A stretch of DNA of 64,000 nt from Mycolicibacterium sp. lyk4-40-TYG-92 (GTDB taxonomy: Bacteria; Actinomycetota; Actinomycetes; Mycobacteriales; Mycobacteriaceae): NCBI RefSeq assembly GCF_030209435.1, contig NZ_JARVRX010000003.1, forward strand, positions 124,001 through 188,000. Reading direction: 5' to 3'. The notes beneath the pieces are model-generated. The model was not told the origin of the DNA. It ran no database searches and saw only the letters and a program-made list of their open reading frames with translations. This document shows, piece after piece, positions 6,852 to 14,644 of the stretch (the first letter of the stretch is position 1; every line of letters begins with the position of its first letter). The position numbers were made by a program, and so were the translations under genes.

Positions 6852-8984
6852 ATGGACGATTTCGACGCGCTCCGCGCCGACGACGGTGACCTGGCGGAAC
6901 TGCGCGACGACCTGCGCCGGTTCCTGGCCGCGGACGCGGAGCAGTTCGGCTGGCAACCGGGCGTCGACTGCTGGCTGTCGAAATGGGACGCCGACTTCAG
7001 CGTGCGGCTGGCGGCAGCCGGCTTCGTCGGGTTGACCATCCCCGTCGAGTACGGCGGCCGCGGGCGCAGCCATATGCACCGGTACGTCGTCACCGAGGAA
7101 CTGCTGGCCCACGGCGCCCCGGTGGCCGCCCACTGGATCGCCGACCGGCAGGTGGCGCCCGCCCTCCTCACCTACGGCAGCGAGGAACAGCGGCGCCGCC
7201 TGCTGCCCCGAATCGCCTCCGGCACCCTGTATTCCGCCATCGGCATGAGTGAGCACGAGGCGGGTTCCGACCTGGCCGCCGTCACCACCAGGGCCACGCG
7301 CACCGACGACGGCTGGCTGCTGAGTGGTAGCAAGGTGTGGACCAGCGGCGCACACCTGGCACACCAGATCGTGGTGCTCGCCCGCACCAGTCCCCTGGAC
7401 CCGAAACATCGGCACGCGGGGTTCAGCCAGTTCATCGTGCCGACCGACGCCCCGGGCGTCACCATCGAACCCATCGTCCAGATGAACGGCGAACACCATT
7501 TCAACGAGGTGCTGTTCGACGACGTCGCGCTGACCGACGCGGACCTGCTCGGCACCGTCGGCGCCGGCTGGCACCAGGTGACCTCCGAACTGGGTTTCGA
7601 ACGCAGCGGGCCGGAACGCTTCCTATCCACGGCCACACTGCTTTTCGCGCTCATCGAGGCACTGCGCGACGACCCGCGCGCCGACGTCGGTGATCTGCTG
7701 GCGCGGATGATCTCGCTGCGCCAACTCTCGATATCGGTCGCCCGGGCACTGACCGCCGGCCGCGACGCCGCGGTGTCCGCCGCACTCGTGAAAGACCTCG
7801 GTACCCGTTTCGAACAGGATTCCGTCGAGATCGCGGCCGAGTTGCTGGACCGGTACGACGGCCCCGGCCGGCCGCGACTGCGGACGATGCTGGACACCGC
7901 CCGCGTACACGCACCACTGTTCACGCTGCGCGGCGGTACCAACGAGGTGCTACGCGGCATCGTCGCCAAGAATTGGACCAAACAGGCTGCCACCCAACAT
8001 GATTCGGACGACTACGCCGAGCTGCGCGAACTGGCCGACCAGATCGGCCGCACGGCCGCGCCCGCCAGGACACTGCCGCTGACGTTCGACGACGCCCTGT
8101 GGCGCACCGCCGAGAGTTCCGGACTCACCCGGCTGAGCAGCGACGCCGACGCCGGACCCGCCGCCGCGGCCGTCGTGCTGGGCACCCTGGCCCGTCATGC
8201 CGCCGCGGTGCCGATCGCCGAAACCGATGTGCTCGCAACATGGTTGGCCACCGAAGCCGGCCTGCCGGTACCGGAGTCGGGACCGCTCGCGCTGGCGCTG
8301 GACGGTGTCGCCACCTGGCCCCAGTGCGGGCCCGTGGTGGTGGCCACGCACGCACCGGACGCGCTGTACGTCGCGCTGCGCGATGCCCCGACACTCGTCG
8401 AGAGCGGACACAACCTTGCCGGCGAGCCGCGGGCCGCTGTCGAATTCGACACCGCGGCAGCCGATGTCGTCCGGCTGCCCCTCACCATCGCCGAGGAGCT
8501 GACCATCCGCGGCGCCTGGTGTCGCTGCGTGCAGATTGTCGGCGCATTCGATGCGGCCGCACAACTGACCGTCACGCACACCGAAATGCGCGTGCAGTTC
8601 GGCCGCCCGCTCGCGGCGTTCCAGGCCGTGCAGCACTCGCTGGCCACGATGCTCGGGGAGATCGAACGTGCCAGGGCCGCAACCACTCTCGCAGTCACCG
8701 CCGCCGCGCAATACGGCTTCGGCGACGACCGCACCGCCTATGCGACGACGGTGGCCAAAGTCGCCGTCGGCCGGGCCGTCGCCCCGGTGACGACCATCGC
8801 CCATCAGTTGCACGGTGCCATCGGCACCACCGCGGAACATCCGCTGTGGCGCGCGACCCTGCGGGCACGCAGTTGGGCCGACGAGTTCGGCACCACCAGC
8901 TGGCATGCCCGGCGTCTGGCCGGCCGCACGGCGACGGCGGACCCGTGGGATGTGACGGTGGGCCGCATCGCAAACCCGTTGTGA
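6852..8984 (+). CDS. Fused double-domain acyl-CoA dehydrogenase (FadE type)
   Basis: The 710-residue protein consists of two acyl-CoA dehydrogenase domains in tandem. Domain 1 (about 1-385) has the FAD/substrate signatures YSAIGMSEHEAGSDLAAV and WLLSGSKVWTSGAH and ends with RGGTNEVLRGIVAKNW. Domain 2 (about 395-710) is more divergent but keeps RVQFGRPLAAFQAVQHSLA and the HGAIGTTAEHPLW segment. It would oxidise acyl-CoA esters to enoyl-CoA with FAD; domain fusion parallels the heteromeric FadE pairs used for steroid side chains. Only one of the two domains appears to keep a complete active site. The gene stands alone between the RibD-like gene and a secreted protein. Confidence 0.9.
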   Translation: MDDFDALRADDGDLAELRDDLRRFLAADAEQFGWQPGVDCWLSKWDADFSVRLAAAGFVGLTIPVEYGGRGRSHMHRYVVTEELLAHGAPVAAHWIADRQVAPALLTYGSEEQRRRLLPRIASGTLYSAIGMSEHEAGSDLAAVTTRATRTDDGWLLSGSKVWTSGAHLAHQIVVLARTSPLDPKHRHAGFSQFIVPTDAPGVTIEPIVQMNGEHHFNEVLFDDVALTDADLLGTVGAGWHQVTSELGFERSGPERFLSTATLLFALIEALRDDPRADVGDLLARMISLRQLSISVARALTAGRDAAVSAALVKDLGTRFEQDSVEIAAELLDRYDGPGRPRLRTMLDTARVHAPLFTLRGGTNEVLRGIVAKNWTKQAATQHDSDDYAELRELADQIGRTAAPARTLPLTFDDALWRTAESSGLTRLSSDADAGPAAAAVVLGTLARHAAAVPIAETDVLATWLATEAGLPVPESGPLALALDGVATWPQCGPVVVATHAPDALYVALRDAPTLVESGHNLAGEPRAAVEFDTAAADVVRLPLTIAEELTIRGAWCRCVQIVGAFDAAAQLTVTHTEMRVQFGRPLAAFQAVQHSLATMLGEIERARAATTLAVTAAAQYGFGDDRTAYATTVAKVAVGRAVAPVTTIAHQLHGAIGTTAEHPLWRATLRARSWADEFGTTSWHARRLAGRTATADPWDVTVGRIANPL

Positions 8985-9008
8985 CCTAGGTCAATATCGG
9001 CGCCGATA
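8982..9008. promoter_or_regulatory. Two adjacent perfect palindromes upstream of a secreted-protein gene
   Basis: TGACCTAGGTCA (8982-8993, including the fadE stop codon) and TATCGGCGCCGATA (8995-9008) are separated by a single base. They end 65 bp before the start of the exported protein at 9074. They could be operators or a compact termination signal; no regulator is assigned. Confidence 0.4.
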
Positions 9009-9073
9009 GTGCGTTCCGTCCGTTTGTGACGGCGACCACTGCGCTACCGGCGGTCCCGGTAAAAACTCGACAC

Positions 9074-9559
9074 ATGTCCAAATTGAGTGGCACTTTCGCC
9101 GCGTTGGCCGTCTGTGCCGCCCTGCCCGCCGCGACCGTCGTCGCCGCACCCGCCCAGGCCGCCGGCACGGCCCGCCAGACCCTGATGTCGCGGACCTACA
9201 CCTGCGACCGGCAGCCGATCAACTACATGAAGTTCCGGTTCCCGGCGGTGCCGACGGCTGAGATCACTTCCGACGGGCGCACCGCGACCGCCCACATCGA
9301 GATGCTCGACGGGGCCCGCAACGCGCAGTACACGGTCCGGGTGATCCCGGCCCCGCATGCCACGCTCGGCTGCCTGCCGGGTGACCCGAGCATCGCCACC
9401 GGCGCGCTGAGCACCGACGGCTTCGGCAACGGCAGCTCGACTGTCCAGCTTTCCGTCGCCCCCGGCACCACCGGTGTCTGGGTCGCGGTTGATCTGCCCC
9501 AGCCGAATTCGCAGAGCCCGGCCGAGTTCTACAGCAGCGACTTCGTCGCCTCGGTCTGA
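9074..9559 (+). CDS. Secreted protein of unknown function
   Basis: The 161-residue product starts MSKLSGTFAALAVCAALPAA and has a canonical Sec signal peptide ending near APAQAA, so it is exported. The mature part begins GTARQTLMSRTYTCD and contains two cysteines that could form a disulfide, with a strand-rich pattern. ATG 9074 is chosen because the longer GTG-started frame adds 16 residues before the charged start of the signal peptide. It precedes a lipoprotein gene in the same orientation, so a two-gene envelope unit is possible. I do not recognise the family. Confidence 0.8.
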   Translation: MSKLSGTFAALAVCAALPAATVVAAPAQAAGTARQTLMSRTYTCDRQPINYMKFRFPAVPTAEITSDGRTATAHIEMLDGARNAQYTVRVIPAPHATLGCLPGDPSIATGALSTDGFGNGSSTVQLSVAPGTTGVWVAVDLPQPNSQSPAEFYSSDFVASV

Positions 9560-9581
9560 CCCCGCTGGCCGGCGGCAGCCG

Positions 9582-9617
9582 TCTCCCGGTAGAACAAACA
9601 CATGCGCTACCGGGAGA
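9582..9617 (+). promoter_or_regulatory. Hairpin covering the lipoprotein ribosome binding site
   Basis: Perfect 11-bp arms TCTCCCGGTAG (9582-9592) and CTACCGGGAGA (9607-9617) enclose a 14-nt loop. The right arm contains GGGAG, the likely Shine-Dalgarno for ATG 9620. The fold may end the upstream transcript or restrict translation of the lipoprotein. Confidence 0.45.
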
Positions 9618-9619
9618 AC

Positions 9620-10069
9620 ATGACATCGCGGCGACTCGATGGCCGTAAGGCCGCGGTGCTGGCAGCTGCCCTGCTGCTGGCCGGATGCTCGGGTGACAAA
9701 CAGCCGGCGCAGCCGACCACCTCGACGTCGAGCGCGCCGGCGCCCAGTTCCTCAGCCGCCCCGAGCACGCCCGACGCCGGCGCACCACCGTCCCCGACCA
9801 GCCGTCAGCTCGACGGCGGGACCTGCCTGCAACTCACCAGCGCGGTGGTGAACCTGATGTCCGGCACATCCCCCGACGACGCGAAGGCTGCCGGGGACAC
9901 CATCAACGGTTTCCACCCGCCGGCCGATGTGCAGGCCGCCGTGACGCATTTCGTCAAGACCAACGGCCTGCACAGCAGCGATCCCGACCGCAGCCAGTTC
10001 AGCCGCACGCTCAACAACTGGGTTGAGCAGCAGTGCCCGGTGCAGCAGCCGGAAAAGAAACCCAAGTAG
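9620..10069 (+). CDS. Putative lipoprotein
   Basis: The 149-residue product has a basic N-terminus (RRLDGRK), a hydrophobic stretch and the lipobox LLLAGC, predicting cleavage by LspA and lipid attachment at the cysteine. A Ser/Pro/Thr/Ala-rich linker of about 40 residues follows, then a compact domain with two cysteines (GGTCLQLTS and EQQCPVQQP). ATG 9620 is preferred over ATG 9602 because GGGAG lies 4 bp upstream; the first ATG falls in the loop of a hairpin. Function is unknown. It is convergent with the EchA1-like gene, separated by 6 bp. Confidence 0.8.
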   Translation: MTSRRLDGRKAAVLAAALLLAGCSGDKQPAQPTTSTSSAPAPSSSAAPSTPDAGAPPSPTSRQLDGGTCLQLTSAVVNLMSGTSPDDAKAAGDTINGFHPPADVQAAVTHFVKTNGLHSSDPDRSQFSRTLNNWVEQQCPVQQPEKKPK

Positions 10070-10075
10070 CGAAGG

Positions 10076-10852
10076 TCAGCTACCGGTCCACTGCGGGGGG
10101 CGCTTCTCGGCGAAGGCCACCGCGCCCTCGCGCGCGTCCTTCGACATGAAGACCGGCCCCAGGATCGCGGCCTGCTTGTCCCATTTCTCCGCGTCGGACC
10201 AGTCGGACGACTCGACGATGATGCGCTTGGTGGCGGCGACCGCGAGCGGGCCGTTGGCGGTGATGCGTTCAGCCAGCGCGAGGGCGGCATCGAGTGCGCC
10301 ACCGGCCTCGGTCAGCTCGTTGACCAGGCCCAACTCATGAGCCCGCGGAGCGGTCAGGTTGTCACCGGTGAGCGCGAGTTCCATGGCGATGGCGTACGGG
10401 ATGCGCTGCGGCAGCCGCAGCAACCCGCCACCACCGGCGACCAGACCACGCTTGACCTCAGGGATACCGAAAGCCGAGGCGTTGGAGGCCACGATCAGGT
10501 CGGCTGACAGCGCCAGCTCGGTGCCGCCCGCCAGCGCGTAGCCCTCGACGGCCGCGATCAGCGGCTTGGCCGGTGGGCGCTGCGTGAAGCCGAGGCCACG
10601 GTCCGACAGGACGTTCTCGCCTTTTGCGAAGGCCTTGAGATCCATGCCCGCACAGAACGTGCCGCCGGCACCGGTCAGGACGCCGACCGACAGTCCCGGA
10701 TCCTCGTCCAGGCGGTCCGCGGCAGCGGCCAGGCCCTTGCTGACCGCTGAGTTGACAGCGTTCTTGGCCTGGGGCCGATTGATGGTGATGATCAGTATGC
10801 GGTCGCGCTGTTCGACGAGGACAGCATCTTCGCTGGTGGCTTCTTCGGTCAC
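10076..10852 (-). CDS. echA1: Enoyl-CoA hydratase EchA1-like
   Basis: The 258-residue crotonase closely follows my recollection of M. tuberculosis EchA1 (Rv0222): VLVEQRDRILIITINRPQAK, then GGTFCAGMDLKAFAKGENV for the first oxyanion hole and EGYALAGGTELALSADLIVA for the second, plus FGIPEVKRGLVAGGGG, where the catalytic glutamate normally sits. It should hydrate trans-2-enoyl-CoA in beta-oxidation. The start is uncertain: GTG 10852 gives an N-terminus of homologous length; GTG 10870 and TTG 10894 are alternatives. The start faces the KstR box at 10914, so both this gene and the divergent acyltransferase operon could respond to it. Confidence 0.9.
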   Translation of the reverse strand: MTEEATSEDAVLVEQRDRILIITINRPQAKNAVNSAVSKGLAAAADRLDEDPGLSVGVLTGAGGTFCAGMDLKAFAKGENVLSDRGLGFTQRPPAKPLIAAVEGYALAGGTELALSADLIVASNASAFGIPEVKRGLVAGGGGLLRLPQRIPYAIAMELALTGDNLTAPRAHELGLVNELTEAGGALDAALALAERITANGPLAVAATKRIIVESSDWSDAEKWDKQAAILGPVFMSKDAREGAVAFAEKRPPQWTGS

Positions 10853-10913
10853 GACGGTGATGCTAGCCACAGGGGATTGGCGTCCGGCGGTCAACCAGTG
10901 AATAATCGAAAAT

Positions 10914-10927
10914 TAGAACATGTTCTA
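10914..10927. promoter_or_regulatory. Perfect KstR-type operator in divergent intergenic region
   Basis: TAGAACATGTTCTA is a perfect 14-bp palindrome and a full match to TNNAACNNGTTNNA. It lies between the divergent echA1-like gene and the acyltransferase-fadD-esterase operon, 28 bp before the GTG at 10955. Family knowledge: KstR binds such boxes and releases on 3-oxo-cholestenoyl-CoA-type ligands. A match this complete is unlikely by chance at a divergent promoter. Confidence 0.8.
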
Positions 10928-10954
10928 GTTTTTGCCGCAGCCAGAGGAGAAACC

Positions 10955-11761
10955 GTGGCCAAGCTGCCCGAAATCACCAAATTCGACCCCGATCTGACCG
11001 AGAAGGTCATGGGAATTCTCCGCCCGCTGCTGAAGATCTATCACCGCTCCGAGGTCCGCGGGTTGGAGAACATTCCGCTGGGCGGCGCATTGGTGGTGAG
11101 CAACCACTCCGGCGGCATGCTGCCCATGGACGTGCCGATCTTCTCGTCGCACTTCTACGACAAGTACGGCTACGACCGCCCCGTCTACACCCTCAGCCAC
11201 GCCATGCTGATGGTCGGCCCGACCGCGGACTTCTTCAAGAAGACCGGCTACATCCTGGCCAGCCACGAGAACGCCGACGAGGCGCTGCGCTCCGGCGGCC
11301 TCGTCGTCGTGTTCCCCGGCGGTGACTACGACGTCTACCGGCCGTCGACCGACGCCAACAAGATCGACTTCGACGGCCGCAAGGGCTACGTGAAGGCCGC
11401 CATCAACGCCGGCGTGCCGATCGTGCCGATGGTCGGCATCGGCGGCCAGGAGACCCAAATCTTCCTCACCCGCGGCGAGAAGATCGCCAAGGCCCTCGGC
11501 CCCATCGCGCGCGCCGCCCGTGCCAAGGTCGTGCCGCTGTCCATCGGCCTGCCGTTCGGGCTGTCCGCCGTGCTGCCGTTCAACGTGCCGCTGCCCTCGA
11601 AGATCGTCATGCAGGTGCTGCCGCCCGTCGATCCCGCCGCCATCGCGTTCGCGTCCGGCGATGAACCCGACATCGACGCGGTCGACGCGCATGTCCGCAA
11701 GGTCATGCAGGTCGCTCTCGACGAACTCGCCGAAGAGCGCCGCTTCCCGGTACTAGGCTGA
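10955..11761 (+). CDS. Lysophospholipid-type (PlsC-like) acyltransferase, Rv1428c-like
   Basis: The 268-residue protein has a PlsC/LPLAT-type core: VVSNHSGGMLPMD (catalytic His near residue 49 with a downstream Asp) and the FPGGDYDVYRP block that corresponds to the FPEGxR substrate motif. It would transfer an acyl group from acyl-CoA to a glycerol or other lipid alcohol. GTG 10955 is used because AGAGGAGAAA lies just upstream; the longer frame would read through the KstR operator. It is the first gene of a three-gene operon with a FadD and an HSL-type esterase (6-bp gap, then 11-bp overlap), a set I recall as Rv1428c-fadD12-lipO. Confidence 0.87.
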   Translation: MAKLPEITKFDPDLTEKVMGILRPLLKIYHRSEVRGLENIPLGGALVVSNHSGGMLPMDVPIFSSHFYDKYGYDRPVYTLSHAMLMVGPTADFFKKTGYILASHENADEALRSGGLVVVFPGGDYDVYRPSTDANKIDFDGRKGYVKAAINAGVPIVPMVGIGGQETQIFLTRGEKIAKALGPIARAARAKVVPLSIGLPFGLSAVLPFNVPLPSKIVMQVLPPVDPAAIAFASGDEPDIDAVDAHVRKVMQVALDELAEERRFPVLG

Positions 11762-11767
11762 CCGGCC

Positions 11768-13390
11768 GTGGGTATCACCGACAAGCTGGCCGCGACCGCC
11801 GGCCTGGTCAACACCATGGTCCGGGCCGGCGTCATCGCCCCACTCCGTCCGGACAAATACATCCGGATCGCCGGCGCCATGGCGCGCGAAAACATGAGCG
11901 TCACTTCGGGTTTCGCAAGTTCCGCGCAGCGTTGCGGTAACCGTCCCGGCCTGATCGACGAGCTGGGCACGCTGACCTTCAGCGAGCTCGACAAGCGTGG
12001 CGACGCGTTCGCCGCCGCCCTGCAGATGCTGCCCTCGGCCAAGGTCGTGGGCATCATGGCGCGTAACCACCGCGGCTTCGTCGACGCGTTGATCGGAGCG
12101 AACCGCATCGGCGCAGATGTGTTGCTGCTCAACACTTCTTTTGCCGGGCCCGCGATGGCAGAGGTCGTGGCGCGCGAGAACGTCGACGTCATCATCTACG
12201 ACGAAGAGTTCACCGCGACGGTGGATCGTGCGCTGCAGGATCAAAGCCGCCCCGTCAGCCGCATCGTCGCCTGGACCGACACCGAAGACCACCCGCTCAC
12301 CGTCGAGTCGCTCATCATCGATCACATGGGCGTACAGCCCCGGCGCACCGGCGAGAAGAGCCGGGTGATCCTGCTGACCTCCGGAACCACCGGAACCCCC
12401 AAGGGCGCCAAGCATTCCGGCGGCGGCCTCGACGCGCTGAAGGCGATCCTGGACCGCACACCGTGGCGCACGGAGGAGACCACCGTCGTCGTCGCGCCGA
12501 TGTTCCACGCGTGGGGCTTCTCGCAACTGGTGTTCGCGGCGTCGATGGCGTGCACCGTCGTCACCCGCCGCAAGTTCGACCCGCAGGCCACGCTGGCGCT
12601 GGTCGACAAGTACCAGGCAACCGGATTGTGTGTTGTCCCAGTGATGTTCGACCGCATCATGGAACTGCCGGACCACATCCGCAACCGCTATAGCGGCCGC
12701 TCGCTGCGGTTTGCCGCGGCCTCCGGTTCGCGCATGCGCCCCGATGTCGTCACGTCGTTCATGGACCAGTTCGGTGACGTCATCTACAACAACTACAACG
12801 CCACCGAGGCCGGCATGATCGCCACCGCGACACCGGCCGACCTGCGCGCCGCCCCCGACACCGCCGGCCGTCCGGCCGAGGGCACCGAGATCAAGATCCT
12901 GGACGCCGACTTCAAGGAGTTGCCGGCGGGTGAGGTGGGCACCATCTACGTGCGCAATTCCACGCAGTTCGATGGCTACACCACCGGTGCCACAAAGGAT
13001 TTCCACGACGACTTCATGTCATCGGGCGACGTCGGCTACCTCGATGCCGCCGGCCGCTTGTTCGTGGTGGGCCGCGACGACGAGATGATCGTGTCGGGCG
13101 GCGAGAACGTCTACCCGATCGAGGTGGAGAAGACGCTGTCCACTCATCCCGAGGTGGCCGAGGCCACCGTATTGGGTGTCGACGACGAGCAGTACGGCCA
13201 GCGCCTGGTGGCGTTCGTCGTGCTGACAGACGGTTCAGCCGTCACCGCGGATGCACTCAAGCAGCACGTGCGCGACAACCTGGCCAATTACAAAGTGCCA
13301 CGGTCGATTACGGTGCTGGGCGAGCTGCCACGAAACAGTACCGGGAAGATCGACCGCCGCGAGCTGAAGGCGCTGGCCGATGGCGCGTAA
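11768..13390 (+). CDS. fadD12: Fatty-acyl-CoA/AMP ligase, FadD12-like
   Basis: The 540-residue adenylate-forming enzyme activates a fatty or lipid acid to its CoA thioester. It has the P-loop-like LLTSGTTGTPKGAKHS (A3), YNNYNATEAGM (A5), SSGDVGYLDAAGRLFVVGRDDEMI (A7/A8) and the C-terminal catalytic lysine in RNSTGKIDRRELK (A10). Length matches FadD12. It lies 6 bp after the acyltransferase and overlaps the esterase start by 11 bp, so it is the middle gene of a KstR-box-controlled operon. Together they look able to hydrolyse, activate and re-esterify a lipid acid; the exact substrate is not known. Confidence 0.9.
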   Translation: MGITDKLAATAGLVNTMVRAGVIAPLRPDKYIRIAGAMARENMSVTSGFASSAQRCGNRPGLIDELGTLTFSELDKRGDAFAAALQMLPSAKVVGIMARNHRGFVDALIGANRIGADVLLLNTSFAGPAMAEVVARENVDVIIYDEEFTATVDRALQDQSRPVSRIVAWTDTEDHPLTVESLIIDHMGVQPRRTGEKSRVILLTSGTTGTPKGAKHSGGGLDALKAILDRTPWRTEETTVVVAPMFHAWGFSQLVFAASMACTVVTRRKFDPQATLALVDKYQATGLCVVPVMFDRIMELPDHIRNRYSGRSLRFAAASGSRMRPDVVTSFMDQFGDVIYNNYNATEAGMIATATPADLRAAPDTAGRPAEGTEIKILDADFKELPAGEVGTIYVRNSTQFDGYTTGATKDFHDDFMSSGDVGYLDAAGRLFVVGRDDEMIVSGGENVYPIEVEKTLSTHPEVAEATVLGVDDEQYGQRLVAFVVLTDGSAVTADALKQHVRDNLANYKVPRSITVLGELPRNSTGKIDRRELKALADGA

Positions 13391-14615
13391 GTCGGTGACC
13401 CTGCTGCGGGCCGTCCTCGGACTCGTCAACGCCACCAACGCGGCCAGCCCGCTGGCCCGCTCCGGGAACCCCGGCATCGTCGCGTTCGCCTACGGCTGGC
13501 CGTCCAGTGAAGCGGCCGGCTTCGTGCTCAGTTCCTCGATGCTGTCCGCGATCCGCCGCGGCCGGCGCGGTGATTTCTCCGGCGCCGGTGGCCGAATCGC
13601 ATTGGCTATCAACGCGATCACGTGGGCCATCCTGGGGTACATCTTCGCCCGTAGCCGGAGCTCGCAGCCGGCGTTCGAGAAGCCGCTGACCGACGTCATC
13701 GGTCCGCGCAACCCCACCGACCCGGGCGTCCCGCGCCTGCCCGGCATCGGGCGCACCATGCTGTCGCGCCGCAAATACAACAAGGACACCGTCAAGTACG
13801 GCCCGCACCGCGCCAACCTGGCCGACATCTGGCGCCGCCCGGACCTACCGAGCGACGGCAAAGCCCCTGTGCTGCTGCAGGTTCCGGGTGGCGGATGGAT
13901 GCTCGGCGATCGCCGGCCGCAGGCGTACCCGCTGATGGGTGCCCTGGCCGACCGCGGCTGGATCTGCGTGTCCATCGGCTACCGCGTCAGCCCGAAACAT
14001 CAGTGGCCGGCGCACATCATCGATGTGAAGCAGGCACTGGCCTGGGTCAAGGAGCACATCGCCGAGTACGGCGGCGACCCCGACTTCGTCGCGATCAGCG
14101 GCGGCTCGGCGGGCGGCCATCTGTCGTCACTGGCAGCCCTGACGCCCGGGGATACCCAGTGGCAGCCCGGTTTTGAGGACGCCGACACGTCGGTGGTAGC
14201 CGCGGTTCCGGTGTACGGCCGGTACGACTGGTTCGGGTTCGAAGGCCCCGGGCGCGCCGAGATGATGCGCGCCCTCGAGCAACTGATCATCAAGAAACGG
14301 TTCGCCAACGATTCGAAGGTGTTCCTCGACGCCTCTCCCATCAAGCGGATCGGCCCCGACGCCCCGCCGTTCTTCGTACTGCACGGCACCAACGACACGT
14401 TGATCGACGTGCAGGAGGGACGCGATTTCGTCGCCGCGCTGCGGGCGCAGTCACCGGCGCCGGTGGCGTACGCCGAGATCCCCAACGCGCAACACGCATT
14501 CGACGTCTTCGGTTCGGCACACGGCCGCTACACCGCCGAGGCCATCACGCGGTTCCTGGAATGGGTGCGGGCCGAGAAGGGGCACGTAGCGGTCCCCAGG
14601 GACGGCGTCGGCTAG
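13380..14615 (+). CDS. lipO: HSL-family esterase/lipase, LipO-like
   Basis: The 411-residue alpha/beta hydrolase has the hormone-sensitive-lipase layout: oxyanion block VPGGGWMLGD in place of HGGG, nucleophile elbow ISGGSAGGHLSSL (GxSxG), an aspartate in HGTNDTLID and the histidine in NAQHAFDVF. The N-terminal 100 residues contain hydrophobic stretches (LALAINAITWAILGYI), suggesting membrane association. The start overlaps the fadD12-like gene by 11 bp, indicating translational coupling. It is convergent with the WS/DGAT gene 29 bp away. It probably hydrolyses short- to medium-chain esters. Confidence 0.87.
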   Translation: MARKSVTLLRAVLGLVNATNAASPLARSGNPGIVAFAYGWPSSEAAGFVLSSSMLSAIRRGRRGDFSGAGGRIALAINAITWAILGYIFARSRSSQPAFEKPLTDVIGPRNPTDPGVPRLPGIGRTMLSRRKYNKDTVKYGPHRANLADIWRRPDLPSDGKAPVLLQVPGGGWMLGDRRPQAYPLMGALADRGWICVSIGYRVSPKHQWPAHIIDVKQALAWVKEHIAEYGGDPDFVAISGGSAGGHLSSLAALTPGDTQWQPGFEDADTSVVAAVPVYGRYDWFGFEGPGRAEMMRALEQLIIKKRFANDSKVFLDASPIKRIGPDAPPFFVLHGTNDTLIDVQEGRDFVAALRAQSPAPVAYAEIPNAQHAFDVFGSAHGRYTAEAITRFLEWVRAEKGHVAVPRDGVG

Positions 14616-14644
14616 CGGCGAAACCGCCCGCCGGGGCGCAGACC

